Notes: generated by a model not told the origin, from the letters alone. Positions 46,978-58,842 are shown, counted from the stretch's first letter. The stretch is DNA of 64,000 nucleotides from an uncultured Sphingomonadaceae bacterium (GCA_903871605.1 CAIQHF010000036.1:124001-188000); one strand, 5' to 3'. Program-made: numbers and translations.

Positions 46978-48519
46978 ATGAACGCTATTCTCGACCAGGT
47001 TCGAGTCGGCATCCACGACATCTCGCGCCGTCGCTGGTTGGCGCTTGCCGTCGCGTGGGCGATCGCGCTGGTCGGCTGGCTGGTCATCTCGCTGATCCCC
47101 AACACCTATCAGAGCGTGGCTCACGTCTATGTCGAGCCGCAGTCGATCCTTCCCCAGGCCGTCGGGATCAATCCCAACGACCAGGCACAGGACATCGATA
47201 CGGTCCGCCAGACGCTGCTGTCCGACGACAATATCGCCGCGATCATCCGCACCACCCCGCTCGCACGACAGGCCTCGACGCCGCGCGACATGGCGCTCGC
47301 GGTCGCTCGGGTGCAGAACGCCGTGACGATCAAGAGCACGACGGACAATTTCTACGAGATCGGCGTCGCGCTTTCGGGCGGCGGGTTCTCCGATTCCCAG
47401 AATGCGCATCTCGCGCAGCAGATCGCCGGCAAGCTGACCGACCTGTTCGTCTCGAGCAGCGGCGCGGGCAGCGCCGACGAGGCGAAGCGCTCGCTCGTCT
47501 TCCTCGACCAGCAGCTTGCCCAGCGCGGCGCGCAGCTTCAGGACGCCGAGCAGAAGCAGCAGGCATTCGACCAGAAATATATGGGTTCGCTGCCCGGCAC
47601 GGGCTCGATCGAGCAACGCATGGATGCGTCGCGCGCGCAGCTTCAGGACGTCGAGTCGAACCTGGCCGCGGCGCAGAGCGCACTGGCAGCGGTCAACGGC
47701 CAGCTCGCGGGGACGCCTGCGACGATCCCCGGCCCGCCGATCCCGGGGACGACGGGTGGCGCGCGCCAGCAGATCGCGGCCCTGCAGGGCCAGCTCGCGC
47801 AGGATCAGGCGCAGGGCTGGACCGACAAGCATCCCGATGTCATCGCGGTGAAGAGCCAGATCGCGCGGCTTGCCGGTGCCGCCGCTGCCGAGCCCGCCGG
47901 CGGGAGCACCAGCACCAGCCAGCCCAACCCCGCCTATATGTCGATGCGCGCGATGGTCGCCGAGAAGCAGGCGACCTATGCGGCGCTGGCGACACGCCAC
48001 GCGCAGATCCAGGCGGATCTTGCCGCCTTCGCGGCCAAGCAGGCGGGCGATCCCGACATCACTGCGCAGCAAGCCAAGCTCGCGCGCGACCATGACGTCC
48101 TGCAGGCGGCATATGACAAGCTGCTCACCGACCGCGAGGCGATCAAGCTGCGCGCCGACGCGCAGAATTCGGCGGGCAGCACGCAGGTGCGCGTCGTCGA
48201 CGGGCCGAGCCTGTCCAGGGTTCCGGCCAAGCCCAAGCGGCCGCTGCTGCTCTCGGGCGTGCTGCTGCTCGCGCTGATCGGCGGAGCGGGCGCGGCGTTC
48301 CTGCGTGCCAAGCTGCAGTCCAGCTATTCGACGCCGGCGGCATTGGCCGCGGCGAGCGGCCTGCCCGTGCTGGGCGCGGTCAGCTACGTCCGCGGTCCGA
48401 AACAGAAGGCGCTCGAGGCGCAGCAGATCAAATGGTTCGCGGGTGCGGGCGGCGCGCTGGTCGGGGCCTATGTGCTCCTGCTCGCGGTCGAGTTCGTCCA
48501 GCGGGGGTTGATGGCGTGA
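46978..48519 (+). CDS. XrtA system polysaccharide chain length determinant
   Basis: A 513-residue inner-membrane protein of the Wzz/Wzc N-terminal type. The first membrane helix is RWLALAVAWAIALVGWLVISL, followed by a long periplasmic coiled-coil region (about residues 150-400, rich in Gln, Ala and Glu). A second helix lies near residue 420 (PLLLSGVLLLALIGGAGAAF), and there is another hydrophobic stretch at the C terminus. No kinase domain is attached; the ATPase follows as a separate gene. It sets polymer length for the exopolysaccharide. I chose the ATG at 46978 (MNAILDQVRV). Confidence 0.93.
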   Translation: MNAILDQVRVGIHDISRRRWLALAVAWAIALVGWLVISLIPNTYQSVAHVYVEPQSILPQAVGINPNDQAQDIDTVRQTLLSDDNIAAIIRTTPLARQASTPRDMALAVARVQNAVTIKSTTDNFYEIGVALSGGGFSDSQNAHLAQQIAGKLTDLFVSSSGAGSADEAKRSLVFLDQQLAQRGAQLQDAEQKQQAFDQKYMGSLPGTGSIEQRMDASRAQLQDVESNLAAAQSALAAVNGQLAGTPATIPGPPIPGTTGGARQQIAALQGQLAQDQAQGWTDKHPDVIAVKSQIARLAGAAAAEPAGGSTSTSQPNPAYMSMRAMVAEKQATYAALATRHAQIQADLAAFAAKQAGDPDITAQQAKLARDHDVLQAAYDKLLTDREAIKLRADAQNSAGSTQVRVVDGPSLSRVPAKPKRPLLLSGVLLLALIGGAGAAFLRAKLQSSYSTPAALAAASGLPVLGAVSYVRGPKQKALEAQQIKWFAGAGGALVGAYVLLLAVEFVQRGLMA

Positions 48520-48529
48520 GGAACCTGGG

Positions 48530-49453
48530 ATGAGCAAGCACAGCGCGATCACGCCCGGTCCCGACGATCACGGCCGGCCCAGGGGGCCGCGTGGCCCGTC
48601 GCTCGTCGAGCGTGCGGCGAACGTCTATGATTTCGGATCCGTCCTGCGTGGCCCGGGAATGCCCGACGAATCGCAGCCGGTCGGCTATACCCCCGCAGCG
48701 TCCGTCGCGGCGGGATTCGACGCGCCCGCGGCCGAAGCGCGCCATGGCCGCGTCGCGATCGAGGAGCTGCGCGACGGTGGCTTCGTCCTGCCCGACAGCG
48801 GCCCGAGCGCGCTCGCCGAGGAGTTTCGTATCGTCAAGCGCCAGCTGCTGCGCGGCGCCGACGATCAGCCCAACGGCCGAACCATCCTGGTCTGCTCGGC
48901 GCGTCCCGACGAGGGCAAGACCTTCTGCGCGGTCAATCTCGCGATCAGCCTCGCCGCCGAGAAGGACGTCGAGGTAATCCTGATCGATGCCGATGTCGCC
49001 AAGCCCGAGATTCTCTCGACGCTCGGGCTCGAGGCTGGCCCCGGCCTGATCGATGCGATCGCCGACGCGCATGTCGATGTCGAGGCCTGCCTGATCCGCA
49101 CCGATATTCCAGGGCTGACCGTGCTTCCCGCCGGCCGACAGACCAACGAGGCGACCGAGTTGCTGGCGTCGGCGCGAACGAGCGTGGTGCTCGATCGGCT
49201 GCGTGCGCGCGATCCTCGCCGCGTGATCGTGTTCGATTCGTCGCCCGCACTCGCGGCATCGTCGGCGTCCGCTCTCGCGATGCATTGCGGCCAATTGCTG
49301 TTCGTCGTGCGCGCCGAGAAGACCGGCGAGAGCGACCTGCGCGAGGCACTCGAGCTGCTGTCCGCCTGTCCGCGACCGCAATTGTTGTTGAACGGCGTCG
49401 AATTCGGCAGCGCAAGCCGGCGCTTTGGCCGCTATTACGGGATCGACGGATGA
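48530..49453 (+). CDS. XrtA-associated tyrosine autokinase-like ATPase (Wzc C-terminal type)
   Basis: A 307-residue cytosolic P-loop ATPase. After a disordered N terminus comes EEFRIVKRQLLRGAD and the Walker A-like SARPDEGKTFCAVNLA. The Walker A-prime region is EVILIDADVAKPEI and the Walker B region is RVIVFDSSPALA. The C terminus ends RRFGRYYGIDG with only two tyrosines, rather than the tyrosine cluster of classical BY-kinases. It acts with the chain-length determinant encoded upstream. Its stop overlaps the next start by ATGA. Confidence 0.92.
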   Translation: MSKHSAITPGPDDHGRPRGPRGPSLVERAANVYDFGSVLRGPGMPDESQPVGYTPAASVAAGFDAPAAEARHGRVAIEELRDGGFVLPDSGPSALAEEFRIVKRQLLRGADDQPNGRTILVCSARPDEGKTFCAVNLAISLAAEKDVEVILIDADVAKPEILSTLGLEAGPGLIDAIADAHVDVEACLIRTDIPGLTVLPAGRQTNEATELLASARTSVVLDRLRARDPRRVIVFDSSPALAASSASALAMHCGQLLFVVRAEKTGESDLREALELLSACPRPQLLLNGVEFGSASRRFGRYYGIDG

Positions 49454-51057
49454 GCACCGCCCCTCACAAAGCGCTGATGCTGTTGATCGCGACGGTCGCG
49501 ACTCCGGCCGCCGCGCGCACCACGATCACGCCCTATATCGAGGTCCAGCAGGTCTTCACCGCGGACCTCAGCGGGCATCAGCAGGACGCCGTGACCTATA
49601 CGGGCGCCGCCGCCGGGGTCGACATCGTCCTCAACAATCCGCACCTCCACGGTCGGATCGATTATCGCTACGATCATTATTTCTCCTGGTCGAACAAATA
49701 TCAGGATACCGACATCCACAACGGCCTCGCGTCGGTCGTGTACCAGCCGACGCCGGAGATCTCGCTCAACGCCGGCGGGATCGCGACGCGCGCGCGCGGG
49801 ACGCTGGGCCGCGAGACTCCGGGCTTCCTGGTTGGCGATCTGACCAACACGACGCAGGTCTACGCCGCCGAAGCGGGGCCGAGCTACGCGGGCCACATCG
49901 GCGAGCTGTCCTTCAACGCGGACTATCGGTTCGGCTGGACCAAATCGACCGACAGCACGGGCGGCTTCGATCTCGGTCCTGGTCAGCCCGTCCTCGAGGA
50001 CAATTTCACGACCACGGATCAGGTGCTCGACGCGGCGGTCGGCATGGCGCCGGGTTCCGGCAAGCTGCCCTTCGGCTGGCAGCTCTCGGGCGGCTGGAAC
50101 CAGGACAATGTCCATTTTCTCGATGCGCGGCTGCGCGGCTATTTCGCCCGGCTCGACGTTACCGTGCCGGTCAGCAGCACGCTCGCGCTCGAGGCCGGCG
50201 CGGGCTATGGCGGCGACCGCGCCAGCCAGGCCGCGATCCTCACCGATGCGGACGGCAATGCGATCCTCACCAGCAGTCGCCATCTCCAGGCCGACAAGAG
50301 CAAGCCCCGGCTGCTCTCCTACGATCAGGACGGGCTGATCTGGGACGTCGGGGTGCTCTGGCGCCCGAGCGCGCGGACCACGCTCGAGGTTCGCGGCGGG
50401 CAGCGCTTCGGCCAGACTGTCGTGACCGGCCACTTCTCTCATCAGATATCGCCCGAAGCCAGCGTCGAGGTCGTCGCCTATGACGACATTGAGAGCTTCG
50501 GGCGCCAGCTGACCAGCGAGGTCGGCGCGCTGCCGACGGCGTTCGACAGCCTCGCCCCGGCGATCCCGACGACGCTGTCGGGCTGCGTGTTCGGCACCAA
50601 TGGCGGGCAGGGCGCCTGCATCCCCGCATTGCAATCGGTCAACTCAAACTTTTATCGTTCGCGCGGCGTCTATGCCAATTATTCGAGCTCGCATGGGCCG
50701 TGGATCTACGGCCTCGGCATCGGCTATGAGAACCGCCATTATCTTGCGCCCGATTTCGGCCCGGCGGCGTTCAACTTCAGCCGCGAGGTCGACCAGAGCG
50801 TGACCATCGACGGCGTCGTCGTCCGCAAGCTTTCGCCGGTTTCGAGCCTGACGCTCAATGCGCTTGGTGCCTGGTACGACAGCAATGCGTTCAACTCGCA
50901 CGGCTATTACAGCTATGGCGGCGCGGCCGCTTACAACCGGTCGTTCTCGAACCATCTCTCAGGCATGGCCTCGCTCGGCATCTTCTCGGGTTCGGGCGGC
51001 AATTCCACCAACGACGTGATCGGCACCGGGCTGGTCTCGCTGCGTTACCAACTGTAA
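49450..51057 (+). CDS. XrtA-associated outer-membrane protein (TIGR03016-like)
   Basis: A 535-residue protein with a signal peptide (MSTAPHKALMLLIATVATPAAA) and repeated amphipathic beta strands, ending in the aromatic-type C terminus GTGLVSLRYQL typical of outer-membrane barrels. This is the usual outer-membrane protein family of PEP-CTERM exopolysaccharide loci. No PEP-CTERM motif is seen at its own end. It overlaps the ATPase gene by ATGA and is followed 14 bp later by the ExeA-like ATPase. Confidence 0.88.
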   Translation: MSTAPHKALMLLIATVATPAAARTTITPYIEVQQVFTADLSGHQQDAVTYTGAAAGVDIVLNNPHLHGRIDYRYDHYFSWSNKYQDTDIHNGLASVVYQPTPEISLNAGGIATRARGTLGRETPGFLVGDLTNTTQVYAAEAGPSYAGHIGELSFNADYRFGWTKSTDSTGGFDLGPGQPVLEDNFTTTDQVLDAAVGMAPGSGKLPFGWQLSGGWNQDNVHFLDARLRGYFARLDVTVPVSSTLALEAGAGYGGDRASQAAILTDADGNAILTSSRHLQADKSKPRLLSYDQDGLIWDVGVLWRPSARTTLEVRGGQRFGQTVVTGHFSHQISPEASVEVVAYDDIESFGRQLTSEVGALPTAFDSLAPAIPTTLSGCVFGTNGGQGACIPALQSVNSNFYRSRGVYANYSSSHGPWIYGLGIGYENRHYLAPDFGPAAFNFSREVDQSVTIDGVVVRKLSPVSSLTLNALGAWYDSNAFNSHGYYSYGGAAAYNRSFSNHLSGMASLGIFSGSGGNSTNDVIGTGLVSLRYQL

Positions 51058-51071
51058 CGGGACAGGCTCGC

Positions 51072-52133
51072 ATGTACGAAAGCCATTACGGATTTAGCGA
51101 TCGCCCCTTCCAGCTGACGCCAGATGCGCGTTTCTGGTTCGAGAGCAAGACCCACCGCACCGCGATGGCCTATCTGGGCTACGGATTGGCACAGGGGGAG
51201 GGCTTCATCGTCATCACCGGCGACGTCGGCGCGGGCAAGACCACGCTCGTCGGCCATCTGATGGCCTCGGTCGACCCGCAGCGGTTGAACGCGATCCGTC
51301 TGGTCTCGACGCAGGTCGAGGACGAGGACATGCTGCGGCTCACCGCCCAGCAGCTCGGCCTCGCGACCGAAGGACTCGCCAAGGCGCAGCTGCTCGAGCG
51401 GATCGAGCGCACGCTGCGGCTCCACGCCAACGAGGGCCGGCAGACGCTGCTGATCGTCGACGAGGCGCAGAACCTGCCGCTCTCGGCGCTCGAGGAGCTT
51501 CGCATGCTCTCGAACTTCCAGAATGGCGGCAAGTCGCTGCTCCAGATCTTCCTGCTCGGCCAGCCCGAGTTTCGCGATCGCCTGCAGCGCTCCGAACATC
51601 TCGAGCAGCTTCGTCAGCGCGTGATCGCGACACATCATCTTACCCCGATGGAGGAGGCCGAGGTCGGCCCCTATATCGCGCACCGGCTGTCGCTGGTCGG
51701 CTGGGTGGGCAATCCCGACTTCGCCGACGACAGCATCGCGGCGCTCTACCGCCATTCCGCGGGCGTTCCGCGGCGGCTCAACCTGCTCGCCGGACGCGTG
51801 CTGATGCACGGTGCGATCGAAGGGCTGAGCCGCATCGATGCCGCAACTGTCGATCTCGTCGCCGCCGACATGGCCGATGAACGCGCGACCGCGGAACCGA
51901 TCGCCGACGTCGAACAGCGCCGTCGCATTGCCGACGCCGCGCCACCGACCGAGGCGGCGCCCGCCGTGCGAATCGTCACGCAACAGGATCCCGAGCTGCT
52001 CGATCGTATCGCGGTGCTCGAGGAGCGGCTCGACGAGCAAGAAGCGGCGATCCGCCGCGTGCTGTCGCTCTTGATCGACTGGATCGAGACCGAAGAGTCG
52101 GTCGGCGCCGAGACGCGTTACGGCGCGCACTAG
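51072..52133 (+). CDS. XrtA-associated AAA ATPase (ExeA/GspA-like)
   Basis: A 353-residue AAA ATPase that begins MYESHYGFSDRPFQLTPDAR, the standard start of ExeA-like proteins. Walker A is ITGDVGAGKTTLVGHLM, Walker B is LLIVDEAQNLP, and the region RRLNLLAGRVLMHGA follows. The C terminus contains a coiled-coil-like segment (RIAVLEERLDEQEAAIRRV). The role in XrtA loci is unproven; it may help assemble an envelope-spanning complex. It sits within the operon between the outer-membrane protein and the deacetylase. Confidence 0.92.
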   Translation: MYESHYGFSDRPFQLTPDARFWFESKTHRTAMAYLGYGLAQGEGFIVITGDVGAGKTTLVGHLMASVDPQRLNAIRLVSTQVEDEDMLRLTAQQLGLATEGLAKAQLLERIERTLRLHANEGRQTLLIVDEAQNLPLSALEELRMLSNFQNGGKSLLQIFLLGQPEFRDRLQRSEHLEQLRQRVIATHHLTPMEEAEVGPYIAHRLSLVGWVGNPDFADDSIAALYRHSAGVPRRLNLLAGRVLMHGAIEGLSRIDAATVDLVAADMADERATAEPIADVEQRRRIADAAPPTEAAPAVRIVTQQDPELLDRIAVLEERLDEQEAAIRRVLSLLIDWIETEESVGAETRYGAH

Positions 52134-52144
52134 GTCGGCCGGCG

Positions 52145-52984
52145 ATGCGCAACGCGCTCTCGGTCGATGTCGAGGACTGGTTCCAGGTCGGCGCCTTCGA
52201 GAAGGTGATCGACAAGGCTGACTGGCCGCGCCTGCAGAGCCGCGTCGCGCGCAACACCGATGCCGTGCTCGATCTGTTCGCGCGGGCGAAGGTCAAGGCG
52301 ACCTTCTTCACGCTCGGCTGGGTGGCGGAACGTTGCCCCGAGCAGATGCGTCGGATCGTTGCCGACGGCCACGAGATCGCCAGCCATGGCTGGGACCATG
52401 ACCGCGTGTTCACGATGACTGCCGAGCAATTCCGTGCCGATCTGCGTCGCGCCAGGACGGCGATCGAGGATGCGGCAGGGCAGGCGGTCACCGGCTATCG
52501 CGCGCCGAGCTTCTCGATCGATGCGCGCACGCCCTGGGCGCATCTGATCCTCGCCGAGGAGGGCTATGCCTATTCGTCGAGCGTCGCGCCGGTTCGCCAC
52601 GACCATTATGGCTGGCCCGAAAGCCCGCGCTTCGTGTGGAAGCCCGTGCCCGGCAGCGCGATCGTCGAGCTGCCGGTCACGACCGCCAAGCTTGGCTCGC
52701 GAACGCTTGCCGCGGGGGGCGGGGGCTTCTTCCGGCTGCTTCCCTATCGGTTCAGTCACTGGGCGATCCGGCAGGTCAATATCGATGCCGAGCGTCCCGC
52801 CGTATTCTATTTCCATCCCTGGGAGATCGACCCCGCCCAGCCGCGCGTCGCGGACGCGCCGTTGAGGTCGAAGCTGCGCCACTACAGCCGGCTTTCGGCG
52901 ATGGAGCGCAAGCTCGAGCGGCTGCTCGGGGATTTCGCCTGGGATCGCGTCGATCATGTCGTCGCGGGCCAGGTGCCGGCGTGA
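52145..52984 (+). CDS. XrtA-associated polysaccharide deacetylase
   Basis: A 279-residue NodB-homology deacetylase. The early metal-binding motif SVDVEDWFQVGAFE is followed by ATFFTLGWVAERCPEQ, the HxxxH-like EIASHGWDHDRV and GYRAPSFSIDARTPWAH. It should remove N-acetyl groups from the exopolysaccharide. No clear signal peptide is present, so it may act on lipid-linked or cytosolic intermediates or use an atypical route. The stop overlaps the next GTG start. Confidence 0.93.
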   Translation: MRNALSVDVEDWFQVGAFEKVIDKADWPRLQSRVARNTDAVLDLFARAKVKATFFTLGWVAERCPEQMRRIVADGHEIASHGWDHDRVFTMTAEQFRADLRRARTAIEDAAGQAVTGYRAPSFSIDARTPWAHLILAEEGYAYSSSVAPVRHDHYGWPESPRFVWKPVPGSAIVELPVTTAKLGSRTLAAGGGGFFRLLPYRFSHWAIRQVNIDAERPAVFYFHPWEIDPAQPRVADAPLRSKLRHYSRLSAMERKLERLLGDFAWDRVDHVVAGQVPA

Positions 52985-54039
52985 ATCCGGCCGAGGCGGT
53001 GCTGCCGCTCGTCATCCGCACAGATGCCGATCCGGCGGCGACCGACGCGTTCGTTCGCGCGCGTCCCGACGGCACGCCTTTCCACCTGCAGGCCTGGCTC
53101 GACGCGATCGAGGCGGGCACGCGCCAGCGCGCGCATATGCTCGCGGCCGAGCGCGGTGGCCGGATCGTCGGCGTCTTGCCGCTGACCGCGATGCGCTCGA
53201 TGCTGTTCGGCAAGGCGATGGTCTCGTCGGGATTCGCGGTCGGCGGCGGCGTGCTCGCGGACGAGGCTGGGGTCGCCGGGGCGCTGATCGACGCAGGCTG
53301 GGCACTCGCCGAAAGGCTCGGCTGCCCGAGCCTCGAATTGCGCGGCGGATCGCTTCCGGAAGGCGCTGGCTGGCAGCACAAGACCGAGAGCCATGCCGGC
53401 TTCGTTCGCACCCTCGCCGCCGACGACGACAGCGAGCTCAAGGCGATACCGCGCAAGCAGCGCGCCGAGGTGCGCAAGGCGCTGGCGAGCGATATGACGG
53501 TCGATCTCGGCACCGGCCGCGCCGAGCGCGCCGCGCATTATGCCGTCTATGCGGAGAGCGTGCGCAATCTCGGCACGCCGGTATTCCCCGCACGGCTGTT
53601 CGCAGCGGTGCTCGACCGTTTTGGCGACGACGCCGATATCTTGACCGTACGCCATCGGGGCAAGCCGATTGCCTCGGTGCTCAGCCTGTACCACAACGGG
53701 ACCGTGATGCCCTATTGGGGTGGCGGCACGCGGGAGGCGCGGACGGTGCGGGCGAACGAGCTGATGTATTTCGCGCTGATGCGACATGCGCGCGGACGCG
53801 GCTGCACCGCCTTCGATTTCGGGCGATCCAAATTCGGCACCGGGCCGTTCGCGTACAAGAAGAATTGGGGGTTCGAGCCGCAACCGCTCGCTTATGCGGT
53901 GCGTAGCGCGGACGGCGTCGAGGCACGCGAGATCAACCCGCTCAGCCCCAAATATCGCGCGCAGATCGCGGTGTGGAAGAAGCTGCCGCTGTGGCTTGCC
54001 AACCGGCTGGGGCCACCGCTCGCGCGCGGGCTCGGCTGA
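52981..54039 (+). CDS. FemAB family protein, XrtA/PEP-CTERM-associated
   Basis: A 352-residue FemAB/GNAT-like protein. FHLQAWLDAIEAGT, RKQRAEVRKALAS, GTPVFPARLFAAVLDRFGDD and FDFGRSKFGTGPFAYKKNWGFE match the FemAB-type family of XrtA loci. By analogy it may transfer an amino acid or acyl group to a cell-envelope precursor. It starts with GTG at 52981, overlapping the deacetylase stop by GTGA, which indicates coupled translation. It is a second GNAT-fold gene in the locus, besides the CelD-like one on the minus strand. Confidence 0.92.
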   Translation: MNPAEAVLPLVIRTDADPAATDAFVRARPDGTPFHLQAWLDAIEAGTRQRAHMLAAERGGRIVGVLPLTAMRSMLFGKAMVSSGFAVGGGVLADEAGVAGALIDAGWALAERLGCPSLELRGGSLPEGAGWQHKTESHAGFVRTLAADDDSELKAIPRKQRAEVRKALASDMTVDLGTGRAERAAHYAVYAESVRNLGTPVFPARLFAAVLDRFGDDADILTVRHRGKPIASVLSLYHNGTVMPYWGGGTREARTVRANELMYFALMRHARGRGCTAFDFGRSKFGTGPFAYKKNWGFEPQPLAYAVRSADGVEAREINPLSPKYRAQIAVWKKLPLWLANRLGPPLARGLG

Positions 54040-54043
54040 GGTT

Positions 54044-55222
54044 ATGGGCGACCTGCTGTTCCTCGCCCACCGCGTTCCCTATCCCCCCGATCGCGGCGAT
54101 AAGATCCGCTCGTACAACATACTCAAGCACCTCGCCGAGCGGCACCGCGTTCATCTCGCGACCTTCGCCGACGACGAGGCGGACGTCGCCGCCGCCGAAG
54201 CGTTGCGGCCGCTCGTCGCGACGATGCATGTCGAGCTGCGCCGGCGCTCCAAGGCCATGGCCGCGGCGCTCGGGCTGCTCAAGCGTTCGGCGATGTCCGT
54301 GGCTGCGTTCGGCAGCCGGGACATGTCGGGCTTCGTGGATCGCGTGCTGGCCGACGAGCCGATCGAGCAAGTCTATGTCTTCTCCGGCCAGATGGCGCAA
54401 TATGCGCCCGCCGACCGGCCGTTCGTGATGGATTTCGTCGATATGGACTCGCGCAAATTCGCCGATTACGCGGCGCGGGAAAGCGGGCCGATGCGCTGGG
54501 TGTGGCAGCGCGAGGCCAAGCGGCTGTTTCGCTTCGAGCGCGAGACGGCGCGCCGCGCGGTCGTCTCGCTGTTCGTCACCGAAGCCGAGGCGGCGCTGTT
54601 TCGCGAGCGCTCCGATCTCTCGGCGGATTGCGTGCAGGTGCTCGAGAACGGAATCGATCTTGCCGCTTACCGACCTGTTCCGCATCTGCCCGATACCGCG
54701 CCACTGCTCGTGTTCACGGGGCAGATGGACTATCTGCCCAATGTCGATGCCGCCTTCGGTTTCGCACGAGACGTGCTGCCGCTGATCCGCGCGCGCCATC
54801 CAACGGTGCGCTTCGCGATCGTCGGTCGCAATCCGACCGCGGCATTGACAGCGCTCGACGGTCGCGACGGCGTGACCGTGACGGGCGGCGTCCCCGAGGT
54901 GCAGTCCTGGCTGGCGCGTGCCGATGTCGTCGTGGCGCCGCTCGCGATCGCGCGCGGGGTGCAGAACAAGGTGCTCGAGGCGATGGCGATGGCGCGCCCG
55001 GTGGTCGCCAGCCCGCAAGCCTATCAAGGCATCGATGCCGAGCCCGGTCGCGATCTGATCGTTGCCGAAGGGAGCGCGGCGCAGGCCGGCGCGATCGCCG
55101 GATTGCTGGACGATCCGCTGCGAGCCGAGGCGCTCGGCGCGGCCGCGCGCGCGCGGGTCGAGGCGCGCTATGCTTGGGACGCGCGGCTCGCTCCGCTCGA
55201 CGCGATGCTGGTGCGCGTGTGA
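54044..55222 (+). CDS. Glycosyltransferase, XrtA/PEP-CTERM locus-associated
   Basis: A 392-residue GT-B glycosyltransferase of the type labelled sugar transferase, PEP-CTERM/EpsH1 system associated. It starts MGDLLFLAHRVPYPPDRGDKIRSY. The acceptor/donor-domain features VFTGQMDYLPNVDAAFGF and VVVAPLAIARGVQNKVLEAMAM are characteristic of group 1 glycosyltransferases. It should add a sugar to the growing repeat unit on the cytosolic face. It starts 4 bp after the FemAB gene and overlaps the exosortase start by GTGA. Confidence 0.92.
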   Translation: MGDLLFLAHRVPYPPDRGDKIRSYNILKHLAERHRVHLATFADDEADVAAAEALRPLVATMHVELRRRSKAMAAALGLLKRSAMSVAAFGSRDMSGFVDRVLADEPIEQVYVFSGQMAQYAPADRPFVMDFVDMDSRKFADYAARESGPMRWVWQREAKRLFRFERETARRAVVSLFVTEAEAALFRERSDLSADCVQVLENGIDLAAYRPVPHLPDTAPLLVFTGQMDYLPNVDAAFGFARDVLPLIRARHPTVRFAIVGRNPTAALTALDGRDGVTVTGGVPEVQSWLARADVVVAPLAIARGVQNKVLEAMAMARPVVASPQAYQGIDAEPGRDLIVAEGSAAQAGAIAGLLDDPLRAEALGAAARARVEARYAWDARLAPLDAMLVRV

Positions 55223-56757
55223 GCAGCGAGACGATGATCGACGCGTTTGCGCTGCATCCCGCCTCGCGCGCCTGGCGGACCCATGCCGTCGTGCTCGGCC
55301 TCGCCGCCGCGGCGTTGCTTCTCCTGTTTGCCCGCGACGCGGCCGACATGGCGACGATCTGGTGGACGAGCTCGACCTACGAACATTGTCTGGTGATCGT
55401 GCCGATCATCGGTTGGCTGGTCGTGCAGCGGAGGCCGGTGATCGTCGATGTTCAGCCGTCCGGATGGCCGCCGGCGCTCGCCTGGGTGGGGATCGGTGCA
55501 CTGTCTTGGCTGCTCGGAGACGCCGCCGGCGTCGCGATCGCCCGGCACCTCGGGCTGGTGCTGATGCTGCAGGGGCTGATCGCCGCGATCTTGGGGCGCG
55601 GCGTTACCGCGGCATTGCTGTTTCCCTTGTTCTACGCCGTGTTCCTGGTTCCGGCCGGCGACGCCTTGGTGCCTCCGCTCCAGACGATCACCGCATGGAT
55701 GTGCCTCGGGCTGCTTCATCTGATCGAGGTGCCGTCGACGCTCGACGGCGTGTTCATCACCACGCCGGTCGGATGGTTCAAGGTCGCCGAGGCCTGTTCC
55801 GGCGCCAAGTTCCTGATCGCGATGATCGCGCTCGGCGTGCTGGTCGCGCATCTCGGCTTCCGGAGCTGGTGGCGGCGCGCGGCTTTCATGGCGGTGTGCG
55901 TCGCGGTGCCGATCCTCGCCAACGGCGCACGTGCGTTCGGGACGATCTGGGTGGCGCAATATCGCGGCGTTCAGGCGGCCGACGGCTTCGATCACGTCGT
56001 CTATGGCTGGTTCTTCTTCGCGGCGGTCATCGCGACCGTGCTCGCGCTGAGCTGGCGCTTCTTCGATCGCCCGGCCGATGCGCCCGCGGTCGATCGCGAC
56101 GCCGTGCTGCGCGAGGCGGGGCGACAGCGGACGGCGTGGCCCGCGATCCCGTCGGCGTTCGCTGCGCTGGCGATCGCCGCGGCCGCACCGTCGTGGGCGA
56201 CGCTCGTCGTCGCCACCGGCGTGACGCCGATCGCGCTCGCTGCGCCTCTTCCGCCGGTGCCGGGCTGGACGCCGGTCCCGGCGGACAGCGGCGCCCCCTG
56301 GACGCCGCGCTTCGATGGCGCGGATCGGCTATTGCTCCAGCGCTATCGTGATCCGAGCGGCGCGCAGGTCGATCTCGCGGTCGCGCTTTATTCCGACCAG
56401 CGGCGCGGGCGATCGCTGGTCGGTTACGGACATGGCGCGGTCGACCCCGATGGTGCCTGGTCGTGGGCGGCGGACACGACGCCTCCCGCCAATGGCAACG
56501 CAGAGCGCATCGTCGCGCCCGGCGATGTCTCGCGCGAGGTGGTGGGTTTCTATAGGGTAGGGACGATGGATACCGGCAGCCCCGCGCGCGTGAAGATCGA
56601 GACGCTGCGACGTCATCTGTTCGGAGGCGGCCAGCGCGCATCGGCATTGCTCGTCTCGGCGGAGGACGCCCGCGGTGGCCGCGCCGCGATCGATCGGTTC
56701 GTGGCTGCGCTGGGGCCGACGGGGCCGCTGATCGATCGTATCGCGGAAGGCCGCTGA
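55219..56757 (+). CDS. xrtA: Exosortase A fused to an EpsI domain
   Basis: A 512-residue inner-membrane protein. The first about 300 residues form the eight-helix exosortase with catalytic Cys193 in VAEACSGAKFLIAM, Arg238 in NGARAFGTIW and His259 in GFDHVVYGWFFF. After a hydrophobic stretch, the last about 180 residues form an EpsI-like periplasmic domain (VPGWTPVPADSGAPWTPRF, then VDLAVALYSDQRRGRSLVG). Exosortases cleave and transfer PEP-CTERM proteins. The fusion with EpsI is a known form of XrtA. It starts with GTG at 55219 overlapping the glycosyltransferase stop; an ATG at 55234 is the alternative. Confidence 0.95.
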   Translation: MSSETMIDAFALHPASRAWRTHAVVLGLAAAALLLLFARDAADMATIWWTSSTYEHCLVIVPIIGWLVVQRRPVIVDVQPSGWPPALAWVGIGALSWLLGDAAGVAIARHLGLVLMLQGLIAAILGRGVTAALLFPLFYAVFLVPAGDALVPPLQTITAWMCLGLLHLIEVPSTLDGVFITTPVGWFKVAEACSGAKFLIAMIALGVLVAHLGFRSWWRRAAFMAVCVAVPILANGARAFGTIWVAQYRGVQAADGFDHVVYGWFFFAAVIATVLALSWRFFDRPADAPAVDRDAVLREAGRQRTAWPAIPSAFAALAIAAAAPSWATLVVATGVTPIALAAPLPPVPGWTPVPADSGAPWTPRFDGADRLLLQRYRDPSGAQVDLAVALYSDQRRGRSLVGYGHGAVDPDGAWSWAADTTPPANGNAERIVAPGDVSREVVGFYRVGTMDTGSPARVKIETLRRHLFGGGQRASALLVSAEDARGGRAAIDRFVAALGPTGPLIDRIAEGR

Positions 56758-56760
56758 ACG

Positions 56761-58656
<1,896 letters not shown>

Positions 58657-58842
58657 ACGTCCCATGCGTTAGCGTCCAAAGCCAACGCCGACGCGGCCGG
58701 ACCTTCGCGGGGTGCACGATCCGACCGGCCGTCCCCAATTTTCGGTTTTCTTACGCAACCTTTCGGCGCTTGCGCAGTTTGCTCCTCACCTTGGAAGAGC
58801 GTCGTCGGCGCTCGGTGGCCGGCGTGCGGGAGTTACTGGGCG

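Noticed and set aside
49450-51057. PEP-CTERM sorting signal on the XrtA-associated outer-membrane protein
   Set aside because: The C terminus (GTGLVSLRYQL) is a beta-barrel end; no PEP motif, helix and basic tail are present.
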